In this document: piece after piece, positions 45,735-58,769 of the stretch
Numbering within the stretch: position 1 is the first letter of the stretch
Layout: every line of letters starts with the position of its first letter
Source of the DNA: Mesocentrotus franciscanus
Taxonomy: Eukaryota; Echinodermata; Echinoidea; Camarodonta; Strongylocentrotidae
Assembly (NCBI GenBank): GCA_037976565.1
Contig: CP137685.1
Location: 26,657,827 to 26,721,826 of the forward strand
Length of the DNA: 64,000 bases
Reading direction: 5' to 3'
Position numbers and translations under genes: made by a program
The notes under the pieces: model-generated
Told to the model about the DNA's origin: nothing
Databases searched by the model: none
What the model saw: the letters and a program-made list of their open reading frames with translations, nothing else

Positions 45735-46076
45735 AGTGACTCGGTAACATTGCCTCAGCTTCTGAAACAAAATCATGGATTTAGCTCATGCTGCAATCAT
45801 AATCATAAGCCGATCGCCTGTCTGATTATCAAGATATTTATGATTGGAAATCGAAATTTCATTTTTTCGCTTTCCTAACGGTTTGTATAACACTACAGTC
45901 TATTGGGAAAATGAATATGGTAAAACCGGTCACTCAAAGATTTTTTTCTTTTTTGAGGCACTTCATGATCATTTTGAAGCGCAATTTTTTTTAGGTCTTC
46001 AATAATACACCATACCACAGACAATGATAACACGTAGGGCCATGCATCTCAGATTTAACATTGTTAAACGATGCCT
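45735..46076. mobile_element. TTAA-flanked MITE family A, copy 2 (inverted)
   Basis: TTAA lies at 45731-45734 and 46077-46080. The body is the inverse complement of 18524-18895, including GGTAAAACCGGTCACTC and GATCATTTTGAAGCGCAAT. Confidence 0.8.
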
Positions 46077-46080
46077 TTAA

Positions 46081-48769
46081 GGGTATGATTCAGTTCTCTT
46101 GAAAATTCGATAAAAATTTGTCTTCTTTTTATTCCCCTTCAAACCATGTTATATTTTCCAAAAAGATCAGAAATTAGATCTCATGAACAGGATGAAGGAA
46201 TTTTTTAGCAACGCCCAAACTGAAAATGTTGGAAGTTCAATGTCTTTCGTCCAAAAGGGCACATTGTATTGAGGAAATTGCAATGCTCCCCTTTTTATAG
46301 GTAATCAAGTAGTGTCTTTGGTGAAGATATTTTATTGGTACATCTTGATATTTGAAGATCAGATAGATGACTAGATTTCCTTAAATATTCTCATTGTACA
46401 ACTAATACGAATGAGTGAGAGATTTATTAGGGATTATCAACATAAGGTAACTTGAGAACAGTCCGATGCACCCGAAGCGATAGCCCAGGGTGATTGGACT
46501 GTTTTCAATTTAATACCGAGGGCCGGTAATGCCTGAACATAATTGATGCGTATTATTTGTTTTAAAAATGTTGAGGTGGATCTTTTTTGTTTGGTAACAT
46601 CCCCCATATCTCTAACAGTACACACTGCAGTTACTTCCATAGGTCCCATACCAAAATCTAAGGTTATAGGTCTAGATCTCAGATAGATTTAAAACGACAT
46701 AAAAACAAACTTTATCATAAAAGTTTACGTACCGGTATTAATCTACTTTCATCAACAGGAACATCCAACCTGAGACAAATTACAAAGTGGTCCAGCCAAG
46801 CCCCCACCCTTCATCTGTATTTACACCACAAACAGTGCAATCATTATCTATAACTTGCTATATACGAATTCTGAAAGTCAGAGGTTCATCTTGTTTGCTT
46901 GGCATTACACATCATCTTAACATCTAACACGAGTCGCTACTTCTACGTAAGGGCAGACTGGAGCCAACTGACCGTTGCTGTTTAAACATATACCAGATCT
47001 TGATGAATAAATCAACAGCTTACTAGCCAGCAAAGACAACCGTCTGCAACTACTCAACGATATTATTTGCCATAGGTCAGATAGCAACAAAGTCATTCAA
47101 ATACTCTACATCTGCTGAAAAAAATGCATTATAAAGTCAGTAATATCTGTCCTATAATAAATATATTAAAAAATACATAATGCATTCGGTAAATCCAGGA
47201 ATTACAAAAAAATGGAGGTCGAAATCATCTAGACGCAAAGCCCCCATTGTCGACTCTCCAAATATAAAAGCAACATTTTCGTCAGTTTTTCGCTCCTGAA
47301 ATACGACATCCCACCAAAATATATCTTCCGCAAAGAACGGTGGGGAGGAGGGAGGGGTGCGGGGCGTGGGTGTGGGGGGTGGGTTGAACCGTACAAAAAT
47401 GCACTTCTATCACCTTTGAGAAACAGACGATAGAGGGAGAGGAAGAGGAAGAGAAAGAGGGTCAGAAACAGAAAGTAAGCGTTGAGAGGGATAAAGGGGA
47501 GACTGCAGTGACAGACACTCGAGGGTTGCATGTACATGTATGTTATACACGTTACACACGAGGCGTCACATGCTAGACGTAGGACTGCGTCAGTGACTGG
47601 CGTGGCCTTTGACGCACCATGTGAAGGTTATATCATACAAACAGTGGAAGCAATGTCAACGAACAACCTAAAGGTGACTTTCTTTTGCTGGCGTATGCAC
47701 AAACTGCCTCGACAGGCTAGAATAGCGCATGCAATAAGGCATACTCGAAATGACGCTTCGTATGCAGGACATATAACTTCTCTCTCAGATCTCTCTTCGA
47801 TCCCCTCTTTTTTTAAAATCATTTTCTCCTTTTTAGGCACGATCGAGAAAAACCTATTGTCAAAATCTTTCGTCGATAGTGCAGTATATTCCCTCTCAAC
47901 GTTCTGATCACGGTCACTGAATATAGCAATCGATCAGCTGATAAGTAAGTGTGTCTTGACGCACACTGGGACCAAGAGAAAAGGTGCACAAAATCAAGAA
48001 AGGAAATACGTTGACAATAGGAAAGTGGGATGACAGAGTTGCAAAAGCGAAGCTGACAACATATGCGAAAAGCTAATAATAGAAATATTACACAGGAATC
48101 ATGAAAAACATGCGGGAAGACAACATGCAGCCAATATATGGGTAAACAGAAGGCGAGTGGAACAAGAAGAAAGATTACAGACGACATTTTTTATTTGATC
48201 CTGAGAAAAGCTCACGTTTACCCAAGCTACCCCAATGACGTTACCTGGGCAAGAAACCTAAAATACATATGGTATGTAACATCCTTCCAACTTTCACAGC
48301 GATATTGTTCCCATTGCCGCGTTACGCAGGTAGTGTGATGTTTACGGTAACACTTTGGCATTGTCGGGACCGTGTTTTCCTTTTTTTAGCAGAAGGACTA
48401 TCGTGTGACTTTCGACTGCCGGCTCTTCAGTTGCCATGGTGAAGGTGGTGGGTGGATTTGTTTGAATTTATCTCATTGAATGACATTTCAAATCCGCACG
48501 AGTCTGGCTGCCATCATTCAACATTGATTTCAACACCAATCTCTTGACTTCCACTCTCTGTCAAGTGCGTTTGCACTGAATCATTTATTGGTATCATATC
48601 TCGTCTCCGTGGAGTGTTGTCAATCATTAAAAGCCACAGTCACACGGTGACGCGGCGAACGTCTTTGCCGACTGTCTTGTAATTCAAAACTCTTCTCCTT
48701 TTTTTATTGGGGGGTTAAGACACTCCCACTTGGTATACTCGCGAAATGTCGAATGCAGATTCAATGATA
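46081..48769. other. Intergenic stretch, no supported gene
   Basis: Open frames at 47530-47907 (+) and 48187-47819 (-) are over 120 codons but overlap one another, have no domain I recognise and lack splice context. The composition is ordinary. I cannot rule out an unannotated exon. Confidence 0.35.
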
Positions 48770-49030
48770 TCAATAATAATAATAACAATGATGATAATTA
48801 TAATGATAATAAAAATAATGATGATGATACAATAATAATAATAATAATAATAATAGCAATAATGATAATAATGATAATAATAATGATAATAATGATAATG
48901 TTAGTAATAATGATAGGAAGAAGAAGAAGGTGAAGAAGAACAAGAAGAAGAACAAGAAGAAGAACAAGAAGAAGAAGAACAACAACAACAACAAGAAGAA
49001 GAAAGAAAAAGAATATCAATAATAGTAATA
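48770..49030. repeat. (AAT)n and (AAG/AAC)n compound microsatellite
   Basis: AATAATGATAAT repeats pass into GAAGAAGAACAAG repeats. The right end adjoins a SINE tail fragment. Confidence 0.92.
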
Positions 49031-49039
49031 ACGCAATGT

Positions 49040-49100
49040 TTTGTATAGCGCAATTCAACTCAGAGTGAATATTTTTGAAGGCGCTTTACAGACAGAAGTA
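49040..49100 (-). mobile_element. Short SINE/LINE tail fragment
   Basis: The minus strand reads CTGTAAAGCGCCTTCAAAAA then GCGCTATACAAAACATTG, the same GCGCTATA tail as the SINEs at 31 and 32 kb. Confidence 0.6.
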
Positions 49101-50568
49101 ACACCCATATTCTTAACTGAGAAGAGACAATTATTGGTTGATGAAATGATATATGTTTAAATGATAGATTGTAGGATTCATACGTACCTATTCATAATTT
49201 TCTCTTTTTTATGTTTTGGTTTGTTAGTTTATTGCCAAAGGGGAAGATATACATCTGCAGTGGTCGCAATTTTTGAAAGCTTTCAACTCCACTTTGAGAT
49301 GCGACCGAGACCTCTTTCCAAGAGGGTTCATGCTCTCTTTGCTCACGCTCTTATTGGTAGTGAGGCATATTTAAATTAACGCGGAATTGCGCAGCATGTG
49401 TCCAGCTACTGAGGGGGCACTGATATCATGGGGGGAGGGCGGTCTTACTCGCTAAATGAAATGCAAGAGAACATAGCCATTGAGTGGAGAGGGTCTGATA
49501 AAGATGACAACATGTCGTACAATCTTTCCCTCACACTGCCTTCTCCTTCTTCCTTTCTTTCTTTATGTTTCTCTTACCGCCACTACATGGGAGGGGGTAG
49601 ACATGTGCCCCACACCCCTGCAGCTTCGCCGCCGAATAAACTACATCCATTACGCGTGACGATGATGAGGTGATAGCAGTGAATATTATGAGCAATGTAA
49701 TGCGTAATTCAATTTAAAAGCAATAAGTGTTTATGGCAGAGTGTACTATCGCTTGTGTAAAACTATAGTCTTGACCAAGCGCGTAGTTCATTTTGATATT
49801 TATTGCTCAATGAAGAAACAGGAGGAGGTGTGCGTTAAGGACGGCCGAGAATAGGTGCCGAGAGGGCGAGTGGAAGGGAAAGAAAATTATAGGGAACGAG
49901 AAAGAAAAGGCGAAGTATATAGAGAGAGGGGAAATAAAGAGAGAGGGAGATAGAGAGGGGGAGAGTGGTTGAGAAATAAGAAAGAGGTAACTGTTTCATT
50001 TATCAAGACTTAGATGTTTTAACCTTTAGCATCGAATTGACATTTGCTCATTTGTATTTCACTTCCCCCTCTCTGTATTCTGCATATCTTTATTTCCTTC
50101 CCATGCTCCCTTCTCCACAAACCTCCCCTCCCCTATCTCTCCCCGTCTGTCATTATACATCTCCCTTTTTACTTATTCTTTTGTTGAATCTCAGAATGAC
50201 CTTCACAGCAGAGGTTCTCAATATTCCATGCGACGTGTTCTATAGCAGGTGAATGAGACTTTCATGAGAATGCAATCGATCGAAGCGGTTTTAGGCGATG
50301 ACAAAATAATCTTTTCTTGGATAACCAAAAGATCATCTAAATACCTGTATAAACCATTCACACACTTATTACGCAGGGGTTATCTCAGATTTTTAAATAA
50401 TTTCTTATACAAAAGGAGGGGATTTCAGACAAAATGAACGCAAAACTGATGATAGTCATAAAGGGAAAGAAGGAGATAGAGACGCAGAGTGACAAATATA
50501 CAAATAACAGAGAAACAGAGATGTAGAAAGGAGTTAGATGGTGACATGGAGAGTGGGGAAAGAGAACA

Positions 50569-50570
<2 letters not shown>
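49101..50570. other. Intergenic stretch, no supported gene
   Basis: It includes purine-rich low-complexity text at 49850-49990. No frame shows family features. Confidence 0.4.
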
Positions 50571-50609
<39 letters not shown>

Positions 50610-50726
50610 GGCGGAAAGGGCTATGTAGGTCGGGGTGAATGTGTGTGTATGGGTGGATGTGTGCGTTGTGCGTTATTGAGATAGAGGGAGAGAGAGAGAG
50701 AAAGAGAGAGAAAGAGGGAATGTAGA
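50571..50726. repeat. (GA)n microsatellite, two tracts
   Basis: GA tracts at about 50573-50606 and 50680-50716 are separated by a GTGTGTATGGG segment. Confidence 0.9.
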
Positions 50727-51936
50727 TATCACAAAGTGAAGTAGAAAAAAGTGAAGGATTAAAAAAATCAGGGGGCTTGAATGTGAATGTATAGTAGAAC
50801 TCAAAAAAAGGACTATGTTATAGTGGAAAAATAGAAGGGCAAATGTACTTATCAAACAGGTACCCATTTCATCGGTGTGATAATTTCAAATCCTCCAAAC
50901 CTATCGGTGCGTGAAGTGCGCATGCTCAATGCCAGAACGAAACTCAATTACTACTCCACATCTACACGAGATATCAAATTATCACCATATATGAAAACGG
51001 CGATGCATTTTGAAGGCCATTTTAATCAACCTGCAATAAAAGCATAACTTCGTATAACTTAGCTCATAAACAATAGGCGATATTGCTGGGAGGAAATAGA
51101 AATAAAAGCCCGGTCGATTTCAAGTTCATTTCGATAATGATTGTTCGTGGTCGCTGCAATACGTCAGCGTGTGCACAATTGCAATGCATGAATGTACATG
51201 TACAATTCCAATGCACGTGGTGTGTATAACGGTGAATCAAAGTAGCAGACGACATTTGTCCTCGGAAGCAGAGAGGGAATATCGTTGATCGCGGCAACGC
51301 CAAACATCGCTATCACCGACTTACATGTCATTTGCCGCCGGTTCGATGTATTTGAGTGAGATAAGGGACTGTGTGACATATGATTTGGTAGGCAAGTAGC
51401 TAATCACAAGCTAATTGACTCTTAGGCAAACTTGTTTATAATCTTCCCAAGTGCGTTACCATGTTTGGATCCGTGTTTTAAAAAGAAGCCACTGTACATC
51501 GCGAAGGGAGTGTTCGGATTAAAGATCGCATGTTCGTATGTTATGTGAGTGCACTGCAACACCGGTACTCGAAGGCTTACATTCCACGCATACATTACCA
51601 ATGAAGTGATTGATTATTGCATTGGTTTTAAAATCTTCTATCGATCTTCGAGCAGCTAGCCCGTAAGGACAATTAATCTTCAAATAACCTGACTTGAGGG
51701 ATACAAGGTTTAAAAGGTAGGTTGATATTCCATTTTATGTTTTTGTTTTCGTATGTTGTTTTTTACTCGTTGTTTGGATGCCCGTTTGTATGTAGTCTAT
51801 TTTATCGCTAAAATGAATGGAACGTAATAATATCTTGTCCTCTTTAATACCAAATTTTTTGTCAACGCATTCGATGTAATTAATTATGCTTGTGTGTATG
51901 TGCTGATTGAATTATTACACTTAATGATAAGTCGTG
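50727..51936. other. Intergenic stretch, no supported gene
   Basis: I see no repeat family, RNA gene or credible frame here. Confidence 0.4.
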
Positions 51937-52078
51937 TTAAATATTTTTTTCTAATATCAAAATAGTCTGATTAAAAAAAAAAATCTCTGTCCCAAAGTTA
52001 CATCAAGTTAAATATTTTTTTTCTAATATCAAAATAGTCTGATTAAAAAAAAAAATCTCTGTCCCAAAGTTACATCAA
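51937..52078. repeat. Two-copy tandem duplication, 71-bp unit
   Basis: The unit TTAAATATTTTTTTCTAATA... repeats at 52008 with one extra T. The copies are otherwise identical by eye, so the duplication is recent. Confidence 0.92.
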
Positions 52079-52294
52079 GTCAACAACACTTTTATGAACA
52101 CCACTCAGATAAAAGAAAAAGAAAGAACAATGTTGCTCTAGCATAACGAATTAGCAGAACGGGGCATTATAGAAATGGTGCCGGCTCTTATCCAAAGCAA
52201 AGAAAGAGGCAACGAGAGAGAGTTCGTGATTAACTCGAGCTTGTAAAAGTGACAATTGTTTTCTTCATTGAAGTCCGCTCTATACAGAGCTTAA

Positions 52295-52497
52295 AGCCCC
52301 ACTGCACTACTTGTAGCTAATTGCTCCCTCTATATAGAAAACAATGCTTATAAAGCGGTGCACGTTGTTCCCCATGATCCTCTTTTTCTTATGTTAATTG
52401 AGAGCTGAGTTGATGAGATAACCACCTGTCAGTGACCACCTGCATGGGAGGTCTAATCCCGCCTGACCAAACTAGTGCAGACCGGCTTTAAGCAAGG
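52295..52497. mobile_element. TTAA-flanked MITE family C, copy 2 (inverted)
   Basis: The ends are AGCCCCACTGCACTACTTG and CTAGTGCAGACCGGCT, inverted. TTAA lies at 52291-52294 and 52498-52501. Shared body words with copy 1 include GATAACCACCTGTCAGTGAC and CCCCATGATC. Confidence 0.85.
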
Positions 52498-52501
52498 CAT
52501 G

Positions 52502-53640
52502 GTTTGGATTTGTTTTCTTCTTCATTTTGTTTTTATTTCACCCTCTCTCTCTCTCTCCTGCTGCCTACTAAACTCCAGTGTCAAATTTAACTTGTAATAG
52601 TAGGATTCGCTATTTTGCTCTAAATCCAATATAATCATGATAATATTCATTTACGATTATAGTCAAGGGATAATCCCGCAAGATAAATGTGAAGGAAACC
52701 GAGCTCGTCTAATAGAAAGCTCCTAAAGTTTTATTGACTGAATAAGCCTATTAATGCTAAACCGTTGGATACAATTCTAGCGGGTCAACTATCGGCTTAA
52801 TCATGTTAATGATTCAACTTGCTGACCTCTGATATCTTAGCAACTGTGAACTTTCAGGAAAAAATACCATTTATGTTTAGTAAGTAGTTCATTATACTTT
52901 TGGTTCATATTCATAACTATGTAACAGATGCCTGAGCTAATATGGTGTGTGTGGGGCGGGGGTGGGGCATTTTATTGCCATTTTACTTGGATTGCAATAA
53001 TTTTGTTACCCCTGGGATACTGAGCATCCTAATCAGCTGATAATGGTTAAAATAACTTGGTAACACATTCAAAATTTCGAAATCATAGTTCTATCATACG
53101 AAATGGCAGTTTTCACCATGCGACAGTTTTTTTTATCTAAAGAGTTTATGAAGAAGTATAAGTGTTTTCAATTTGAGAAAGATGAAACGATCAAGAAAAC
53201 TCAAACCTGGGAAGACAAGCCCCAAAAAAGAAGGTGGGTATAGGGTACCGACCCATATTCTGTTACGATGCTTCTGCAAGGTGTAGACCAACATGAATAA
53301 AACAAACAGCTGGGGTGCTTGCCAGTTGCCTGTTTGCAAATCAACCATGTCAAGTCTTAGAAAATAATGTTCTCAGCGCAAACGGTCTACTAGTAATCAA
53401 AAGTAATAAAAGTACGATCGCGAACATGCTGCTTAATCTATTGAAAAGCCATGCGACTAGCATTCATCGAATGTATTATGTTCACGAGACTTTTGCGATT
53501 GGCAAGTGTTTTTTGTGTTCATTTGTCTACAATGATATTTTTCGTCCCTTCCACCCCCCCCCCCCGATCGTTTGTTCACGTGAATGTAAAATGCGGAATT
53601 TGAGAGATTTACAATGCCGCGTGTACATTGTAAATTACCA
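52502..53640. other. Intergenic stretch, no supported gene
   Basis: Nothing recognised apart from a short TC run near 52542-52556. Confidence 0.4.
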
Positions 53641-54535
53641 TAAGGCCTAAAATAAAACTTGTTGTATTGCCCTTTGCGACCAACCCAAAAATCTGAAAAT
53701 CTACGGTCGGAATTTTAAAAAAGTTTTTTTTTTTTACCGTTTTTGAGAATTTGTTTTATTAATGAATAAAAAATATGTATTTTGTTTGTTTAAATGGGAT
53801 GTAAATGCATAAAATAAAATTATCCCCCAATTCTCACTCGTCTTCTGCCCTAGTTTCAAAATCCTACTAGCGTAAACATGCAAGTAGACCCCGGCCTCGT
53901 GTACGTGTTTATACCATGCACTGCACCAGCTAGAAACCAGGGAGATTTGGGCGACGGTCGCTGTTTAGGGTTTTTTTACGGAATGGCTCACAACACTTTT
54001 ATATTCATGACACATATTGAAGGCACTAAAAAACATTGAAAATTGACGTAAAGACGAGATGAAAGGACATATACATCGAGACAAATTTTAAATTTTTCAT
54101 CAATTTTGGAATCCGTTGATATATTGCCTGACAGTCTCAAATCGAGCTCTCAAAGAGTGGATATTAACATGTTTTTCAATTGGTGGTCATTCAGTGCTGT
54201 CCGCCCGTGAATTAAATACCGCGCATGCGCAGTGTTGAAAACCAACTTCGTCGGCTGGGAAGCACAGAGTGTTGTCTCAACACAACATTGCAAACCATGG
54301 ATTATTATGAGGTGTAAAAGATATGAATGGAATGATGACGCTGAAACACATGTATAAAAGCATTAAAAATGAGAAATATCAGCCAAAAGAGGGCGGGAAA
54401 AAAAAACATTCAAAACTGAAAAATATCGGCCCACAGAGGGCGACAAAAAAAAAGTTAAAAAAAAAAAACTTTCCGACCGACCGACCCATGGTTTGGCACC
54501 TAAAGGGCAATACAACAAGTTTTTTTTTAGGCCTA
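53641..54535. mobile_element. TIR element with TAAGGCC ends, member 1
   Basis: The ends TAAGGCCTAAAATAAAACTT and the inverse of TTAGGCCTAAAAAAAAACTT continue into TTGTTGTATTGCCCTTT, about 35 bp of inverted repeat. The interior is about 0.8 kb and has no coding capacity. Confidence 0.82.
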
Positions 54536-54973
54536 ACTATTGTATGCACGTTCATGTAAATTCGTGAATGTGCGAAACATCCCTCTATTGTGGCAACAAC
54601 TGAATGTAATAGAATGGACTCAAAAATTTGATTATTTTTCTAATCACTATGCAGACTCCATGCTGACCCCTGTCAGCTATTTTCTTCTTCCTTTTGGCGT
54701 GCTTGGAGGTAGTGGGGTGGGGATGGGTTGGTGGGCGTGGGTAACATTAAAAGTCCGATAGGTAAAACCGTACAAACTAAGCTCTCGATGAGGTGCTGAC
54801 ATTGAACTTAAGCGCCCCCACCCCCAATTACCCGTTGTGCTTTAGCATCGCCAATTCTGTAGCCTATAGGCCTATATAAAGAAAATAAGTTCACTGGAAT
54901 CCTCGTAAAAACCGTTTTAACGAATTTTTCTTAAGAGTTAATTTTCTAGGTAGTTACAAAATCTGGGTACCTG

Positions 54974-55430
54974 TAAGGCCACATAACAAAAATAACGAGT
55001 TTCTCGTCCGGACTTTTTTTTTCAAAAAAGGAAGAGGCAGGGCATAATAATATTTTTTGCTATTTTTTTCCAAGATGATGTCATGCTTAAAATAGCTGGC
55101 CAAGGTATATATACTCACAGATATTGTGCTTTTTGAGTATACTGATGCAATGTATGACAAAACAAATGATTTGTATAATTTTAGTCCACTTGCTAAGCAA
55201 GCTTCAAAATTCAGAAACAGTGGAAAATGTACATGATTTCATCTTGAATTAGCTATAGAAGCTATTTATACCGGCAAAAATGTACATCACAACCTTTTTT
55301 TGTTGTTGATTTTTTGCTTTTTTCTGAATAGATGAATAGCAACAAAAAAAAAAAAAAAAAAGAAGGAGGCGGCGGCCAAAAAGGAGGCGGGATGGGCCGA
55401 CAAACTCGTTATTTTTGTTATTTGGCCTAA
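54974..55430. mobile_element. TIR element with TAAGGCC ends, member 2
   Basis: The ends TAAGGCCACATAACAAAAAT and the inverse of TTAGGCCAAATAACAAAAAT continue into AACGAGTTT. It shares only the terminal AGGCC word with member 1, 440 bp away. The frame 55548-55249 crosses its edge and is not a gene. Confidence 0.8.
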
Positions 55431-55919
55431 AGCTAAAAGTGTTTGCTTTGCTTAATGACCTCGTCCTGTCTGTCTGTCTGTTCTGCTTTTCATCTGTGTG
55501 TGCATCCATCCAGTCAGACATTACTCTTCGAGGATTTACTGTCATCAAAGTGGGCCAATCCCAAGGTTTAAGCTTTTTTTCTTTTCTTTTTTGAAATCGT
55601 GCTTTTACCTTGCGGGGATAACGAAACGTTTAATATTTAGAACGAGGTTTTCTCAACAAATTCAGAATACTTAACCCTGTCTAGAGCGACCGGACACCAC
55701 TTCCCATCCACAGTCTCCCGCAAATTTGTGATAAGCGCATTTAGTGATATCACCGCTTTGTTGCACGACTTTTGCAAGTATAAACTTTTGCAATTATAAG
55801 TCTGAGCATACTTTGATACCAAGTTCATATATCAGACATAGTATTACATAGTCACGTGATCTTTTGCGGGTACATAGTAGCCTACAGATATGATTTTTGG
55901 GGGGATTTCTTATTTCTGG

Positions 55920-56115
55920 AGGTATTGTGATCTAGTGGATACGTCACCGGACTGTGGTTAGCAATGTTCGCGGTTCGAGTCCCCCACGGCACTCAGGTGC
56001 TTTGGCAAGGCATTACCCAGTTGTAGTAAATGGGTACCTGGTAGGAATTGATTCCTTTAATGCTTCCAGCGCCTGGGGGAAGCTGGGCTAAAGCCAATGT
56101 AATAAGATTAATTTG
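55920..56115 (+). mobile_element. tRNA-derived SINE, sense orientation
   Basis: A box TGATCTAGTGG, B box GGTTCGAGTCCCC, acceptor-like CACGGCA, then GTGCTTTGGCAAGGCATTAC, AAATGGGTACCTGG, GAATTGATTCCTTTAATGC and TGGGCTAAAGCC, matching the inverse of the 31.5 kb SINE. The tail is short. Confidence 0.8.
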
Positions 56116-58238
56116 TAGGCGACTTAAGCATCCCCCTTGGATCTGTGACCTCGATCTTCGAAAGGGGACCAACGATAGTTGATATTACTCTCAACTTCAT
56201 TGAGACGTGTAAAAACTCACAACCCTGCTTATCATATCCAACGAGTAGGTATTATTTAGCTTTTTTTAACCGCCAACTAGGTCTAAATCTTATTTTGCTA
56301 CGCACTTCATCCTTAAGCGTTGCTATGACAACGCTTGTTCGTGATCCCGTATATGCTTCCGACTATCGCCTCAATGCTCCTTGAAATTAATTTGAATTGA
56401 TTATGTTTGACCACTTTCGTTTGTGTATCATTTTCGCTCTTTGTGTCAGAGTATTGTTTATTCATGTTATCGACCGAGTGGTTCTTGAATAATGGCGTAT
56501 ACTTTTTTCATTGATTTGAACTTTCTTGCTTGATTGGTTCCTTTTCTCTCAATTTTAGGACCTTTTGTAAGCATTCACGTTTGTGAAAATCGGCAGTGTG
56601 CAGTTTCATGCTTTTGTAGGCAATAACTTACCATCCCGATCGGTTTCAAAGTGCCCAGTAAACCTTGTAATATCAATCCTTTTGAAGTATGACTGGATAG
56701 TACAATAATTAACCCGTTTGCATGGTTTAAGCTCAATTTTGTCATCTTTTATTCAGCAATTCAAGGTTTAATTTAATTTAACGAGATAAATTTGTGTGTG
56801 ATCAAGGTTACGTTACAAGTTGACAATGTTGACCTCTCTTTTTTTAACCGAAATTAATAATACATATTAATTAAAGGTAATACACAGTTTTGGTATGGGG
56901 TCATTAATTTGGTTTAAATGAACATATTGGAAGCATACGCGATTTTACAATATTCAATGATTGTTGTCGCGGTTGAAATCGAGTCTAAAGTGATGAAATT
57001 GTAAATAATAAACTCTTTAATGTTGTATACTGCCCTCTCAAGACTGATATTACTTTAGCTTTAAAACAATGTTTCTTGACTACAATCGACCGATTTGCTA
57101 TTCCTGTTTGGAAATTATATATCAGAACTGCATATTCTGAGATTTTCATGGTCGCAGCTACCATGGAATGGCCTTAGGCGCTATTTGAAATTTACCGGGA
57201 GCACCGGTAAATTTTGATTATTCAATTTACTCAAAAGCAGAAATGTTTTAGGGGCTGAATTTTCTAGTGCTTATAATTCATCCACAGGGGCATCCAAATA
57301 TATCAAAATTTTAAAGAATTACTATCCATCCAATTTTCAAACTTTCCCAAAACTTCGCATTACCTTTAAGCGTTATAAGGTTGAAGGTTATACTTTTTTC
57401 TCAGAGTTAATATGATTCTCTAGATTATCATGAATGTGAAAAGAATATTCCTACAATGTGAAGCATACCGTTAGTGAGAGGCTTTTGTTGTGGCTGTTAT
57501 TATTGTTGTTGTTGTTGGCGATTTTTGTGTTATTTTTGGTTATGTTTTGTGTTTTCTCCTTTTCTTCTTTATTTATGGGGGCGGGGAGGGGTGTATCGTG
57601 TTTTTATTTCTCGATGCGAAATGTGGATCCGGGGTCGGGAAGGGGGTTGCACCGGCTCTGCTTTATGCTGGATACAAACACAAGAGCCTCTGTCTGTCTG
57701 CTTTGCATTGCATAGTCATTGAAGAGTATGCCACACACAAAAAAAAAAAAACCAAAAAGAAAAAAAAACCCTCAGCACTTTGACATTCTGCAAGAGCTAC
57801 CCAACATTTGTTTTATATTGATTTCTTCATTTCCACATACATAGCTAACATTCCATAGTAAAATGTCATGGACAAATCGAATACTCTCCCAATGAGAATT
57901 ACAGGCACATCAGCCAGGTTTTTTCGTTGCACAACCAAAATGTTTTTCTTAATAAATGTTCGTAGAAGAAAAGCTAGTTGGTGGAAATACACAGTTATTG
58001 ATTTTTCGTCCACGGCTTACGTTCCCACGTATATTTTCACGTGATTCAAGTCACGTGTGTTATGAAACACGTTCGCCATCTGATTCATAGAAGACGGGGC
58101 CTGTGGAAGCGCACTGGTGTATTTGGCATGAGGGGCAAACTGCCCCTCTCGACAGATTCCCGAGCACCCCTCCCGTCCCCCAATAAAAGATACAAATAAC
58201 TTATAATAATAATTATAATAAAGATAAGAAAAAAATAT
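56116..58238. other. Intergenic stretch, no supported gene
   Basis: Only short frames. The frames at 57458-57783 cross a T/G-rich low-complexity patch. Confidence 0.4.
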
Positions 58239-58242
58239 TTAA

Positions 58243-58769
58243 AGATACTATGTCCGTTTTGCAGCCAACATCAAATTCTGTAGAACTTTGCAGGAATTAT
58301 GAATATGTCATGTATGTCCTATCTGTGAAATTTAAACGTTAGCAGTGTCCTAATATTCAAATTATGCAAGGAAACCCGTTTACTTGCTAGACTTCACTGT
58401 CAGACACTATTGAGTGACTGACTGGCTTTTTTCTTTGGTAATAACATACATAAAATGAGCTGTAAAGGGTACATGAGCATTTGTCTACATCAATAACCCA
58501 CTTCTTGTAATGGCCAAAATTAAACTGATTGAATCTTTGCGCAGCATAAAACGTACGACCATTCGGTACAATGGTCTGAAAATCAGACTATTACTTACTG
58601 GCTCTATAGCACTAAAGTCGATTCGACAACTAATAGTCGTTATTTTCCCACTTAAAGACATTTTCAAGCCCCCCTTTTTTAAGGGAAGTTCTAAATTAGT
58701 ATTATCTTTCAAATGCCGTTGGAATTTAACCTTTTCATTTTTTTGGCCTGCAAATGGGACATAGTACCT
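58243..58769. mobile_element. TTAA-flanked MITE family B, copy 2
   Basis: Same orientation as 38827-39278, flanked by TTAA at 58239-58242 and 58770-58773. It carries about 75 bp not present in copy 1 (about 58662-58740). The frames 58510-58764 and 58712-58485 lie inside it. Confidence 0.85.

Noticed and set aside
47530..48187. Frames of over 120 codons on both strands
   Set aside because: They overlap each other, show no domain, and no supporting splice or transcript signal is visible. Left as unresolved intergenic sequence.
58485..58764. Frames on both strands of 75-84 codons
   Set aside because: They lie wholly within MITE family B and are not conserved in the 38.8 kb copy.
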